Source: Bacteroidales bacterium
Lineage (GTDB): Bacteria > Bacteroidota > Bacteroidia > Bacteroidales > FEN-979
NCBI GenBank assembly: GCA_030681475.1
Contig: JAUXWT010000071.1
Location: 97,347 to 161,346 of the forward strand
Length of the DNA: 64,000 nucleotides
Direction: 5' to 3'
Shown piece by piece: positions 7,805 to 17,314 of this stretch. The position numbers and the translations under genes were made by a program. Under the pieces are notes generated by a model, which did no database searches, was not told the DNA's origin, and worked only from the letters and a program-made list of their open reading frames with translations. The number at the start of each line of letters is the position of its first letter. Position 1 is the stretch's first letter.

Positions 7805-10800
7805 CTCCCCGACAAATAAGTATAAAGTGCAGGGATCACAAACAAGGTTAAGACAAGCGAAAAGATCAGTCCCCCAATAATGGTAATCCCCATTGGAACC
7901 CGGCTGCGGGAAGCGGCTCCCAGCGCCAAGGCGATCGGCAATGCTCCCAAAGCCGTGGCCAGACTGGTCATTAATATGGGACGCAAACGACGTGTTGCGG
8001 CATCTATCACGGCTTCATGCGAATTCAGGCCTTCAATTTTCCGCTGGTTAGCAAATTCAACGATTAAAATCCCATTTTTAGTCACAATACCGATCAAAAC
8101 AATGACACCGATCTCGCTGAAAATGTTCAGGGTTTGCCCGAACATCCAAAGTGAAAGCATCGCCCCCGCAAGAGCCAATGGCACCGTGAACATGATGATG
8201 AAGGGATCAATGAAACTTTCAAACTGTGCAGCAAGGATCAGGAATATAAGCGCCAGCGCCAGGAGGAGGGCAAAAAGCAGACTCCCGGAACTGTCCTCAA
8301 ATTCCTTTGAGGTTCCAGACAACGCGGAGGAAAAGGAATCATCAAAGGTCGATTTTCCGATTTTCCGCATTTCGGCGATACCCTCGCCAAGGGTGACTCC
8401 TTTTGCCGGTTGGGCTGAAACCGTTGCCGAAACATACCGGTTGTAACGGTGCAGTTGCGGGGGATTGCTTTGTGTTTTCAGACTGACAACGTTGTCTAAC
8501 TGGACAAGTTCTCCCCGGTTGTTGCGAATGTATATTGAGCTGATATCGAGTGGCTTATCCCTGAACGACCTGTCGGCTTGCCCGATCACCTGGTACTGCT
8601 TGCTGTTCATGATGAAGTAACCATATCGTTGGCCGCTGAAATAAAGTTGAAGGGTTTCTGCAATATCCTTTACATTGATCCCCAACGTCCGGGCCCGCTC
8701 ACGGTCTATTTCCACAGATAGTTCTGGTTTGTTGAATTTCAGGTTCAGGTCAACCACCTGGAAGGCAGGATTGGCTTGTGCCTTTTCCATGAATTCAGGC
8801 AGAAACATCGTTAGTTTCTCAAAATCCGGCGCAAGAATTACATATTGAACAGGTAACCCTGAATTACGCCCTCCTCCGATTGTTTGCTCCTGGACCACAA
8901 AACTACGGGCGAAATTATATCGTTTGGCGATCATTCCGAGCTCATCAGCAATATCCTGCTGGGTTCTTGACCTGAGCTCCGGCTCAGTCAGCGCCAACCT
9001 TACAAATCCAGTGTTTGAAGAAGCGGAAGATCCGAAACCCGGCGCCGTCACGCCAAGGATCGATTCTCTTTCGGGGATGGTATCCGCGATAGAAAGCATT
9101 TGCTTTATATACTGGTCCATAAGTTCAAAAGAGGTTCCTTCCGGCGCGGTCGAAATCAGTTGCATCCTGCTTTTGTCCTCCATCGGGGCAAGTTCGGAAG
9201 GGATCAGCGAGCCAATGCCAACGATCAATCCAAATGAGACCACCATGATGATAATGGCCAGCCACCGGTACCTGATGAAAGACCTGAGTGACCGGTTGTA
9301 AACATCTGTAAAACGATTCAGCAGATTTTCGGTAAAGGTGAACAGCGCATTGTGATGGTCGGGTTTCCTGAGCATGCGCGAACTCATCATGGGTGTAAGA
9401 GTCAGTGAGACCAGCGCTGAAACAAGGATAGTTCCGGCAACAACCACGCCGAATTCACGGAACAAACGGCCGGTGAGACCCTGCAGGAATATGATCGGTA
9501 AAAATACTGCTGCCAGGGTGATGGTGGTGGAGATTATGGCAAAATAGATCTCCTTTGACCCCCGATGTCCGGCTTCAATCGGGTCCATGCCTCCTTCGAT
9601 TTTATGATAAATATTTTCAAGCACCACGATGGCATCATCCACAACGAGTCCGGTAGCTAAAACGATTCCCAGCAACGTGAGTATGTTGATTGAAAAACCG
9701 GCAACATACATGATGAAAAACCCGCTGATCAGGGAGATCGGGATGGCAATAATCGGGATCAGCGTCGTGCGCCAACTGCGGAGAAATGCGAAAATGACCA
9801 GTAAAACCAGGCCAAAGGCGATGAGGATGGTCTCTTCAACCTCCTTAATTGCCTTGCGGATGCTACGTGTGGTATCAAAGGTGGTGCCTACAATTATATC
9901 GGCGGGGATTTCATTTTTAAGCTGGGCAACCCGTTTGTAACATTCATCTGTGATGTCGATCTGGTTTGCACCCGGCTGAGGTGTAATGGCAATCCCGATC
10001 ATGGGAACCCCGCCGTTGCCTCTCAGGATGGTCCGTTCATTTTCGGGGAGTAGTTTCGCAATCCCCACATCCCGCATCCGGATCACCGTTCCGTTTTTTT
10101 CTTCAATGATCATGTCGTTGAATTCTTCGGGAGTGGTAAGACGACCCTTTGTTCTGATGGTCAGTTCGGTTCCGTATCCCTCGATCCTTCCCGTGGGAAG
10201 CTCGATATTTTCGCGGGTGAGGGCATTACGCACATCTCCTGGGGTAAGCCGGTAGCTGGCCAATTTGGAAGGGTCAAGCAATAGCTTAATCGAATATCTT
10301 CGTTCGCCCCATATCCGGATTTCACTTACCCCCGGAATGGTTTGCAGCCTTTCTTTGAACACATTATTGGCAAAATCAGATAGTTCCATGAGGTCGCGGG
10401 AATGGCTCTGAATTGTAATTGCATAGATTGGACTGGCATCTGCATCCGATTTTGACACAATCGGGGGATCGGTATCCGGAGGGATCCTGCGGATTGCCCT
10501 CGATACCCGGTCGCGCACATCGTTGGAGGCCGCTTCCATGTCCACGCCGAGTTCGAATTCAACGGTGATGTTGCTGCGGCCGTCGCTGCTTATCGAGGTC
10601 ATCGACCTGATGCCTGCTATTCCGTTGATCGATTCCTCCAGCGGTTCGGTGATCTGTGACTCGATCACATCTGCATTAGCTCCGATATAGTTGGTTGTTA
10701 CCGTTACAACCGGAGGGTCAACGCTGGGAAATTCCCTGACGCCGAGAAATGTAAACCCGATGACCCCGAACAGCACGATCAGCAATGAGATCACCGTCGC

Positions 10801-10839
10801 CAGCACCGGGCGGGTTATGCTGATGGAGGAGATGTTCAT
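7777..10839 (-). CDS. RND-family efflux transporter, inner-membrane pump
   Basis: 1020 residues, the usual length of AcrB/MexB-type pumps. It has the N-terminal helix (ITRPVLATVISLLIVLFGVIG), two large periplasmic loops and twelve membrane segments in two halves. The paired aspartates in GLVVDDAIVVLENI in the fourth membrane helix carry the protons. The second half shows ILIVEFANQ and TRRLRPILMTSLATALGALP. It exports hydrophobic compounds in exchange for protons. Its start overlaps the membrane-fusion gene stop by four bases. The C-terminus GRKQGARVTG is derived from the repeat array. Confidence 0.96.
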   Translation of the reverse strand: MNISSISITRPVLATVISLLIVLFGVIGFTFLGVREFPSVDPPVVTVTTNYIGANADVIESQITEPLEESINGIAGIRSMTSISSDGRSNITVEFELGVDMEAASNDVRDRVSRAIRRIPPDTDPPIVSKSDADASPIYAITIQSHSRDLMELSDFANNVFKERLQTIPGVSEIRIWGERRYSIKLLLDPSKLASYRLTPGDVRNALTRENIELPTGRIEGYGTELTIRTKGRLTTPEEFNDMIIEEKNGTVIRMRDVGIAKLLPENERTILRGNGGVPMIGIAITPQPGANQIDITDECYKRVAQLKNEIPADIIVGTTFDTTRSIRKAIKEVEETILIAFGLVLLVIFAFLRSWRTTLIPIIAIPISLISGFFIMYVAGFSINILTLLGIVLATGLVVDDAIVVLENIYHKIEGGMDPIEAGHRGSKEIYFAIISTTITLAAVFLPIIFLQGLTGRLFREFGVVVAGTILVSALVSLTLTPMMSSRMLRKPDHHNALFTFTENLLNRFTDVYNRSLRSFIRYRWLAIIIMVVSFGLIVGIGSLIPSELAPMEDKSRMQLISTAPEGTSFELMDQYIKQMLSIADTIPERESILGVTAPGFGSSASSNTGFVRLALTEPELRSRTQQDIADELGMIAKRYNFARSFVVQEQTIGGGRNSGLPVQYVILAPDFEKLTMFLPEFMEKAQANPAFQVVDLNLKFNKPELSVEIDRERARTLGINVKDIAETLQLYFSGQRYGYFIMNSKQYQVIGQADRSFRDKPLDISSIYIRNNRGELVQLDNVVSLKTQSNPPQLHRYNRYVSATVSAQPAKGVTLGEGIAEMRKIGKSTFDDSFSSALSGTSKEFEDSSGSLLFALLLALALIFLILAAQFESFIDPFIIMFTVPLALAGAMLSLWMFGQTLNIFSEIGVIVLIGIVTKNGILIVEFANQRKIEGLNSHEAVIDAATRRLRPILMTSLATALGALPIALALGAASRSRVPMGITIIGGLIFSLVLTLFVIPALYTYLSGRKQGARVTG

Positions 10840-11885
10840 TTGGTAAACCTGATTTTAACGCCGGTATTTTCACGGAGCTGCAGTAATCCGGTGGTGATCA
10901 TTGTATCTCCCGGTTTTAAACCTTCGGTTACCTCTACTTCCCGTTCCGTGCGTATCCCCGTTTTAATCACTTGTGAAATCGCATTACCGTTTTTGCATAG
11001 AAAAACCTTTTCCCCATCCATCATCGGGATAATGGCCTCCGATGGGATGATCAGCGCATTCTGGATGTTGTCGATCATAATTTCGACCCGTGCGAAGGAA
11101 CCGGGAATAAGGATTCCTTCCGGATTAGGGCATGATGCCCGGATGGATACGTTCCGGGTTGCAGGGTCAATTTTTGGCTCAATGGCATAAATTTTCCCCT
11201 GCAAGGAACTGTCAATACCCTCCACCCTGAATTTGATGAGGGTTCCTTTTTCTACATTCCTGCGGTATTTTTCCGGAATGGCAAAATCGACCTTTACCGG
11301 ATTGGTTTGCTGTAAGCGCGCTATCATGGTGGTTGAGGAGACAAATCCTCCGGGGCTAACCTGGCGCAGTCCGATCTGCCCGCTGAAGGGAGCATATATT
11401 TCAGTTTTCGAGATCTGTGCTCTTACCAGTTCCAGTTGTGCCGTAATAATTCCAAGGGTGTTGAATGCTTTATCATACTCTTCCTGGCTTACCGCTTTTA
11501 ATTCCAATAATTTTTCTTTGCGGTATAAGTCGTCTTTGGCTTGTTTTTCATCAACCTGAAGTTTTTTCATTTGTGCCTGCAATTCCCGGTCATCAATTTT
11601 CAGCAACAGGCTGCCTTTGTTTACGAAGCTTCCTTCATCGAAATTGATAGCCATGATCCGACCCGAAACTTCACTGCGGATTTCAATCTCTTCATTGGCG
11701 ATCACATTTCCGGTTGCCGGAATGATGTTTTCCAAAATCCGTGGAGTGATAATCACGCCGCCAACAGTAATGGCTTTTAAACCGACATTTCCGGCAGGCC
11801 CTTTTTGGTTACTGCCGCAACCGGCAACGACTAACGGGATGGCCAGTGCGTAAATAAACTGTTTAATATATTTAAAATGAAGCAT
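10836..11885 (-). CDS. Membrane fusion protein of the RND pump (HlyD/AcrA type), lipoprotein
   Basis: 349 residues. The signal peptide ends in a lipobox (VVAGC, Cys23), so the protein is probably lipid-anchored in the inner membrane. It has the split biotinyl-lipoyl-like domain (GNVIANEEIEIRSEVSGRI and APFSGQIGLRQVSPGGFVS), a short alpha-hairpin between (about residues 110-160), then beta-barrel and membrane-proximal domains. It bridges the RND pump and the TolC duct and is the first gene of that operon. Confidence 0.94.
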   Translation of the reverse strand: MLHFKYIKQFIYALAIPLVVAGCGSNQKGPAGNVGLKAITVGGVIITPRILENIIPATGNVIANEEIEIRSEVSGRIMAINFDEGSFVNKGSLLLKIDDRELQAQMKKLQVDEKQAKDDLYRKEKLLELKAVSQEEYDKAFNTLGIITAQLELVRAQISKTEIYAPFSGQIGLRQVSPGGFVSSTTMIARLQQTNPVKVDFAIPEKYRRNVEKGTLIKFRVEGIDSSLQGKIYAIEPKIDPATRNVSIRASCPNPEGILIPGSFARVEIMIDNIQNALIIPSEAIIPMMDGEKVFLCKNGNAISQVIKTGIRTEREVEVTEGLKPGDTMITTGLLQLRENTGVKIRFTK

Positions 11886-11919
11886 GTAGCCCTAGGTTAC
11901 TTATATATTTATTTGCATC

Positions 11920-11927
11920 CAAAGCTA
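11920..11927 (-). promoter_or_regulatory. Probable -7 element of the efflux operon
   Basis: TAGCTTTG on the minus strand fits TAnnTTTG and lies 35 bases upstream of the membrane-fusion gene ATG. The -33 element is weak. Confidence 0.45.
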
Positions 11928-11940
11928 ACGAAAATAGCAG

Positions 11941-11972
11941 TTGCTTAAATAGAAAATAAAATTGTAATTTTG
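11941..11972 (+). promoter_or_regulatory. Bacteroidota-type promoter of the tRNA pair
   Basis: TTG, 21 bases, TAATTTTG on the plus strand. It lies about 70 bases upstream of tRNA-Pro and is back to back with the efflux-operon promoter. Confidence 0.6.
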
Positions 11973-12045
11973 CATCCCTTTAATCGGGGTTTCAGCTCTG
12001 GTAATATCAGAAAAGTTCTTATTTTACTATTGAAAATCGATGCCT

Positions 12046-12119
12046 CGGGATGTAGCGCAGTTGGCTAGCGCACCACGTTCGGGACGTGGGGGTCGGAAGT
12101 TCGAGTCTTCTCATCCCGA
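12046..12119 (+). tRNA. tRNA-Pro (anticodon CGG)
   Basis: A complete 74-nt cloverleaf. The acceptor stem CGGGATG pairs with CATCCCG, with discriminator A. The anticodon arm is CCACG, loop TTCGGGA, CGTGG, giving anticodon CGG, and the T arm contains TTCGAGT. The 3' CCA is not encoded. Confidence 0.95.
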
Positions 12120-12120
12120 C

Positions 12121-12162
12121 AAATTTCGTAGGGACACGCCATGGCGTGTCCCTACGAAATTT
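12121..12162. repeat. Perfect 42-bp palindrome between two tRNA genes
   Basis: Two exact 21-base arms with no loop; the left arm starts AAATTTCGTAGGGACACG and the centre is GCCATGGC. It fills almost the whole gap between tRNA-Pro and tRNA-Thr. The core GTAGGGACACG with its inverted partner looks like a mobile palindromic (REP/MITE-like) element. In RNA it would form a very stable hairpin between the two tRNAs. Confidence 0.9.
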
Positions 12163-12166
12163 ATCC

Positions 12167-12239
12167 GCCTCTTTAGCTCAGTTGGTAGAGCAGCTGATTC
12201 GTAATTAGCAGGTCGGGGGTTCAAGTCCCCTGAGAGGCT
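12167..12239 (+). tRNA. tRNA-Thr (anticodon CGT)
   Basis: A 73-nt cloverleaf. The acceptor stem GCCTCTT pairs with GAGAGGC (one G-T pair), with discriminator T. The anticodon arm is GCTGA, loop TTCGTAA, TTAGC (one G-T pair), giving anticodon CGT, and the T arm contains TTCAAGT. CCA is not encoded. Confidence 0.94.
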
Positions 12240-12281
12240 CAGCATGTGCGATGGAAAATAAATCAGCAATGAAAAACAAGA

Positions 12282-12488
12282 TCATTGAGTTTTATTGTTT
12301 CCGGACAGTTTCCACAGCCAAAAACCAAGGAACCCAGTTGCCAACAGCCCCATCCAGTTAACCCACACCGGCAGTAACCAGCCGCCGATCAATACAGGAA
12401 CTCCTGTAATAATCCTTAAAAGATGTAGAATGGCAACGAAACCAAAGATCGTGCCTGCGATCCTAAGCCAGAGATTTTTTGAGAACAT
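12282..12488 (-). CDS. Small two-helix membrane protein of unknown function
   Basis: 68 residues with two hydrophobic stretches (about residues 9-30 and 32-59) and a short polar tail (KLSGNNKTQ). The pattern WLRIAGTIFGFVAILHLLRII followed by GGWLLPVWVNWMG is seen in small unannotated membrane proteins. The gene stands alone. No function can be assigned. Confidence 0.6.
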   Translation of the reverse strand: MFSKNLWLRIAGTIFGFVAILHLLRIITGVPVLIGGWLLPVWVNWMGLLATGFLGFWLWKLSGNNKTQ

Positions 12489-12561
12489 AATGAATATTTT
12501 AATGATTTTCAGCCAATAAAGGTAAAAAGCTATTCTATAAAAAGCAAGTTTAAGAATTAGT

Positions 12562-13054
12562 TCATTTTATGATAACTATCCTTGTTACATCGTACAGGTT
12601 TCCCGCGTTGAGCCTGCAAAAGTAGATGCCGGGTGAACGATCCCGGGCATTCCATTTCACCTTGTGTTCACCGGCCTTTTCTTCCTTGGTTGCAAGCTCA
12701 TCAATTTTTCTCCCGAAAACATCAAATATTGATGATGTTCCAGGTTTGACCTCCATCACCGGTACTGATGATCTTTCCCTGAGCCCCGAATGCCCACCCG
12801 TGGTTTCCGTCAACAAAACAAACACTCCAGAGCGTTGTTGTCAAACTGCTGTTCTGGGCAGTCCATGTTTGTCCGCCATCTGTTGTATGAACGATTGTAC
12901 CAACATAATCTGCAGCCCACCCTTCCGATTGGTTGATAAAACATACTTCACCCAGATGATTCCCCTGGGGGAGCGGATTCTGCCATTCCCATTGGGCATG
13001 AACACAAACAGAATAAAATAAAGGTAGAAGAAAAAATAAAATACCGGTTTTCAT
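12562..13054 (-). pseudogene. Broken T9SS-exported propeller protein (internal deletion plus frameshift)
   Basis: From 13054 a signal peptide (MKTGILFFLLPLFYSVCVHA) leads into Ycf48/BNR-type propeller repeats (SEGWAADYVGTIVHTTDGGQTW, then GWAFGAQGKIISTGDGGQTW). This frame stops at 12722. A second frame overlapping from about 12825 down to 12562 carries a typical type IX sorting domain end (IFDVFGRKIDEL, then SPGIYFCRL and VTRIVIIK). The two parts are out of frame with each other, and most of the propeller plus the start of the sorting domain is missing. The simplest reading is a gene that lost its middle. Confidence 0.75.
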
Positions 13055-13320
13055 TGTGACCCCCTTTTTACTGATTTATTTATTATGCCAATTTTACCCG
13101 AGGGCAATACGGGACAAAGAACCATAAGGAAAACTATTAATAAATATACGAAATAAATATACGTGTGTCAAGGGACGGGACTGCTTGATTTTAAGACTTT
13201 TTTCGTAACGGTGTAGACGGCAGCCTCTGTAATTACCTTGTGATGTCAGGCAATGTCTCACAGATTGACATTACCGGTCTTCTTGCCGGAGACATCCTTC
13301 TGAATTGTCCTGGTATCTTG
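13055..13320. other. Intergenic stretch without a recognised feature
   Basis: 266 bases between the broken propeller gene and the large permease. It is AT-rich near the pseudogene start and then of mixed composition. No convincing coding frame, RNA gene or repeat was found. Confidence 0.5.
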
Positions 13321-16300
13321 CTACTCTGTCCTTAATCCGGAAAGCAGATTTCCTGTCAATATCCTTCTGGCGGGAATATAGATCCATAAGATGCCGTTCG
13401 CTAATACCAACAGGAGAATCAATGAAATATATAGCCATGGAACTGTGTAAAACGAAGAGATCAGCAAGGGTAAAATGACCGGTAGCGCTGAAATCATGCC
13501 AAGCGCCATGCCCGAAGTGAGGATAAGCAGGTGTTCTGCCAGGATCAGTACGAATATGAATTGCCTGCGGAATCCCAATACCGCGAATAAAGCAAGCTCC
13601 TGCTCTCGCTGGTTGATATTCCTGAAAAGCACAATCCCCATTCCGATCGTGCCGAGTATGACTCCCAAACCACCCAACAGCATGAAAACAGACAAATAGG
13701 TATTCTCCACCGCGTTGAAGGAGGCCAAGCGTTCTGAAGCAGGGGTTAACATCAATCCGTAATCCTGGAAGAGCGATTCCAACTTTTGTGCAATCTGGCT
13801 CCGCTGATCTGAAGGTCCATCGACCAGCATAATGAGGGATCCACCCATCAAAGGGTAAAAAATCCGCAACAGGCTGTCGGAAACGAGAATATTCCCCTGG
13901 AAAATCGAGTTTTCCAGTCCACCCATCAGTTTAACTTTTAAAATCCCACCCGATTCATCCCAGTAAAACAATGTATCCCCCACAGATTTTCTAAGTCCCC
14001 AGGTGATAACGGTCATATCTGCATACCCGGGGATCATATCAGGTGCAAGGCTGATATCCAAAGTTTTCCATGGGTGCATGGGATCAATAGATGGATCAAG
14101 GTTCGAAAAGGTGAAAGGGTTGAGACGGTCAATATGTACGATCGGAATACCCAGCAAGACAGGCTTTGAAACCTGATTAAGATTCAGGCAACTGGCGTCA
14201 TCTCCTTCGCGGGTGGAAAGTTGGATATATCGGACTGGCCTCAGCGCCGTTTCGTCCCGCAATCCATAAATATCTGCACCAGCCGCTGAGTTAAGGTTAT
14301 TCATCACCGGAAGACTGGATTCCGCCCAAAAAAGAAACCCTCCTGTACCTGAATTTCTGTTCAGTTCATTCCCATGAAAAGTTTTCCTGTTGGCGCCAGT
14401 AATTATGAGGGTAAAAATTCCCAATGATAACAAGGCCACGGCAGAAACCGTCCGGCCACGGTTCAACGCCAGGTTTTTCATTATAAGGCGGGCGAATCCC
14501 GGTATTGAATCTGCGGGTTTATGAGATATCCTGGCCAGTAACAGGTTGATCATGGCCAATCCACCAGGAATCAACAATCCTCCGGCGATCAGTGACATCG
14601 AACTGTTCATGGGTTTTCCCTGGATCATCATCCAAATCATAATGGTCATGGAAATACCGATGGAGATTGCTCCAGTGATCATTGTGAATATCCTGTTGGT
14701 TTTACCGAATTTCCCCGGCTTGTTCCCGTATCCGGGGTTTATCAGCATTGACAGTGGTCCCCGTAAACTTTTCCATAAAATAAAAATCAATACGGCCATG
14801 GCAGTAATGACACCGGTGGCCACACCTGTTAAAAGTGTTTTCATCTTGATCGCCATCACCAGATTCGATGTGTTCACAGCATCCTGCCAAATGGTGTTTA
14901 ATCCGGTGATCATTAATTTATTGTACAGAATACCGCCAAAAGCCCCTGCAATAGCGCCGGAGAGGGTAATCATGAATACCTCCGCCAGAATAATTGTAAA
15001 AATGTGCCGTCTCCTGAACCCGATGGCAGAAAGGGTTGCGATATCTGACCTGCGCGATTGTGCCAGCATATAAAATAGCATTGCGGTTAGTAGCAGCGCA
15101 CTGAGCAGGATAAAAAAGCTGAGGCTGAGGAACAGTTCACCAAAATCGGTGGAGTTGGTTGCCGCAATTTGCCCTTCCACATAAACCGGCCTGAAAAACA
15201 TCCCTGCCTGCACAGGATTGATCATTTGCATCAACCTTTTTTCTATCCCTGGAATATCGTTTTCCGTGGCATCAAAACGAAATGCGGTGTATTTCCCGAA
15301 CCGGTTGGCCCAGATTTGCTGCCCTGATCCGATAGAAATAAACGCTTTTGGGGTTCCCCGGTATTCTTTCCAGAACAATTCATCCTTGTGCCTGATTTTT
15401 TTCAGGTCGATGGGCGCCCCGGTTTCCCAGTCACGGCAGTTCCCGGCATCTGACATCCCTGGAAAGTCGGGCATCAGCGAGGGGTCTGACAGGCTGTTTT
15501 TGACGGGGATGATTGATTTTACTTCAAACCAGGCGCTGTCTTCCCGAAGTGTACGCAAAGGCCCCATCAGATAGTACTTCAGCATGACTGTATCCCCGGA
15601 TGCAGCGCCAAGGTCCTTTGCGAGCCAATCATTGATGGTGATCCCTCCCTTGCCGGGTACATGTTTAAGCCTTGATTCACTCATCGCTGTTACAAAGGAA
15701 TATGGCGTCGAATTGTTCCCGAAAGAGACAGAGTTTACAAACCATGTCAGGTAAGGTTCGCAACCGGGGATGGCGGTCAATATTGCCCCGGAAGAGGCTT
15801 CGTCAAAAAAAATACGGTCTGTGGTGATCTGATAATTTCCGGCTGCAGGCAGTTTCCGTATATTAAGTCCGGCATCGGCTGGTTGCCAGCATGTTTTAAT
15901 GACGCTGTCAAGTAAATTGATTTTGGATCCTTCACTTTCAATTTCCGATGCAAGAAGCATGTTGGCATAACCGTACAAAGCGAGCACGGAAGAAAGTTGT
16001 TCGAGTGAAATGAAGATATTGTAAGGGGCCACCTGGTTGTTTTTCAGGCTGAACCTGCCCATACCCGCATCATCCGCGATGCCGGAAACCTTTACACGCA
16101 AGGACACCGAGGGCATCGTTTCCGATACGAAAGGTGCGTTTGACGGCGCTTTCCCCTGGTTTTGAATCCTGATAAGGAGGTTGTCGCCCTGTTTCAGAAT
16201 TAGTTTCTCTGCCGTATTCCTGCTGATAATAACCTCATCGGCGCCAGGCATTGGCAGGGGATGATCCCAGAATTTCCCAAACCGGTCGTCAACACCAATC

Positions 16301-16623
16301 ACCTGTACCTGGTTTATTCTCAGGTTTTTATCACTGCTGATGGCAATGCCCCCGGCATGAAGAACGGGGACTACCTGTTTTTGCAATCGAAGTGAAATTG
16401 AATCCGCAAGCTTCTGATTGAAAAACCGTTCGTTCGTTTCAAGTGCGTATCTGATTTTCCCAAGACGCAAATCAGTCAGCCGATGAAGGCTGAACCTGAC
16501 CGAATCACCAACGATCAATGCCCCGCTTAAAACAGCGGTGCTGATCACTACGCCTGCCAGCACGGCAAGGTAAGGTTTGCGGTAAAACCAGAGGTTTCTG
16601 ATGAACAGTCGGATCCAGGTCAT
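13321..16623 (-). CDS. Large ABC transporter permease with two FtsX blocks
   Basis: 1100 residues. An N-terminal membrane segment (VLAGVVISTAVLSGALIVGDSV) is followed by a long extracytoplasmic region, a block of FtsX-type helices (about 500-700), a second extracytoplasmic region and a final FtsX block (about 980-1090). This duplicated layout matches the big YbbP-like permeases, which work with LolD-type ATPases on lipids, lipoproteins or peptides rather than acting as small-molecule channels. The ATPase gene is directly upstream with two bases between. Substrate unknown. Confidence 0.88.
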   Translation of the reverse strand: MTWIRLFIRNLWFYRKPYLAVLAGVVISTAVLSGALIVGDSVRFSLHRLTDLRLGKIRYALETNERFFNQKLADSISLRLQKQVVPVLHAGGIAISSDKNLRINQVQVIGVDDRFGKFWDHPLPMPGADEVIISRNTAEKLILKQGDNLLIRIQNQGKAPSNAPFVSETMPSVSLRVKVSGIADDAGMGRFSLKNNQVAPYNIFISLEQLSSVLALYGYANMLLASEIESEGSKINLLDSVIKTCWQPADAGLNIRKLPAAGNYQITTDRIFFDEASSGAILTAIPGCEPYLTWFVNSVSFGNNSTPYSFVTAMSESRLKHVPGKGGITINDWLAKDLGAASGDTVMLKYYLMGPLRTLREDSAWFEVKSIIPVKNSLSDPSLMPDFPGMSDAGNCRDWETGAPIDLKKIRHKDELFWKEYRGTPKAFISIGSGQQIWANRFGKYTAFRFDATENDIPGIEKRLMQMINPVQAGMFFRPVYVEGQIAATNSTDFGELFLSLSFFILLSALLLTAMLFYMLAQSRRSDIATLSAIGFRRRHIFTIILAEVFMITLSGAIAGAFGGILYNKLMITGLNTIWQDAVNTSNLVMAIKMKTLLTGVATGVITAMAVLIFILWKSLRGPLSMLINPGYGNKPGKFGKTNRIFTMITGAISIGISMTIMIWMMIQGKPMNSSMSLIAGGLLIPGGLAMINLLLARISHKPADSIPGFARLIMKNLALNRGRTVSAVALLSLGIFTLIITGANRKTFHGNELNRNSGTGGFLFWAESSLPVMNNLNSAAGADIYGLRDETALRPVRYIQLSTREGDDASCLNLNQVSKPVLLGIPIVHIDRLNPFTFSNLDPSIDPMHPWKTLDISLAPDMIPGYADMTVITWGLRKSVGDTLFYWDESGGILKVKLMGGLENSIFQGNILVSDSLLRIFYPLMGGSLIMLVDGPSDQRSQIAQKLESLFQDYGLMLTPASERLASFNAVENTYLSVFMLLGGLGVILGTIGMGIVLFRNINQREQELALFAVLGFRRQFIFVLILAEHLLILTSGMALGMISALPVILPLLISSFYTVPWLYISLILLLVLANGILWIYIPARRILTGNLLSGLRTE

Positions 16624-16625
16624 GA

Positions 16626-17312
16626 TTATTGAGACAGATGTAATTTCCCTGAAGTTAAGTGATACTTTTTTCCCATCCGGGATGCAAGATCAAGTGAATG
16701 GGTAACAACAACGATGGCCAGATCCTGTTCACGGTTTAATTCTGCTAAAATTTGTCCGAGCTGACTGGCATTCTCTGCATCCAGCGAACCGGTTGGTTCG
16801 TCGGCCAGAAGGAGGCGGGGTTGATTGACAAGCGCCCTCACCACGGCAGCCCGCTGACATTCACCCACCGATAATTGTCCGGGTCGCTGGTGGATCTGCC
16901 TGGTCAATCCTACCCGCCCGATCAGATGATGTGCACGTTCGCTGTTGATTTTTTGTATTGATTTGTCTTTAACCGGTAATAGTGGAAGAAGGACATTTTC
17001 AATCAGTGTCAGTTGAGGCAGGAGGTAGTGTAACTGAAACACAAAACCGATTAACCGGTTGCGGATAGTCGCCAGGCCTGCCTCATCCATCTCATCGGTT
17101 TTTTTACCATCCAAAATTACAGTCCCGGAACTTGGCTGATCCAGGGTTCCCAAAATATTCAGCAGCGTACTTTTTCCTGAACCCGACGGACCGATGATAG
17201 CGATTGACTCTTTTTCGCCAATGGTGAGGGATACTTGGTCAAGTACAATATTTCGGGCTTCAGAACCAGGCCGTTCATAATATCTGGATATTTGTTCAAG
17301 TTTCGCAAGCAT
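16626..17312 (-). CDS. LolD/MacB-type ABC transporter ATPase
   Basis: 228 residues from the ATG at 17312, which sits two bases after the glycosyltransferase stop. A longer form starting at 17369 would overlap that gene by 55 bases and adds a tail not expected in the family. Walker A is GPSGSGKST, Walker B LLLADEPTGSLD and the switch region VVVTHSLD. The signature reads LSVGECQR instead of LSGGQQQR, a moderate variant with the glycine and following acid kept. It powers the permease encoded next. Confidence 0.9.
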   Translation of the reverse strand: MLAKLEQISRYYERPGSEARNIVLDQVSLTIGEKESIAIIGPSGSGKSTLLNILGTLDQPSSGTVILDGKKTDEMDEAGLATIRNRLIGFVFQLHYLLPQLTLIENVLLPLLPVKDKSIQKINSERAHHLIGRVGLTRQIHQRPGQLSVGECQRAAVVRALVNQPRLLLADEPTGSLDAENASQLGQILAELNREQDLAIVVVTHSLDLASRMGKKYHLTSGKLHLSQ

Positions 17313-17314
17313 GG

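Noticed and set aside
13055-13320. Gene remnant in the gap before the large permease
   Set aside because: Short open stretches exist on the minus strand, but they contain stops and no recognisable motif.
16626-17312. Non-functional ABC ATPase because of the LSVGECQR signature
   Set aside because: Serine and glycine of the signature and all other ATPase motifs are intact; the variation is within what active family members tolerate.
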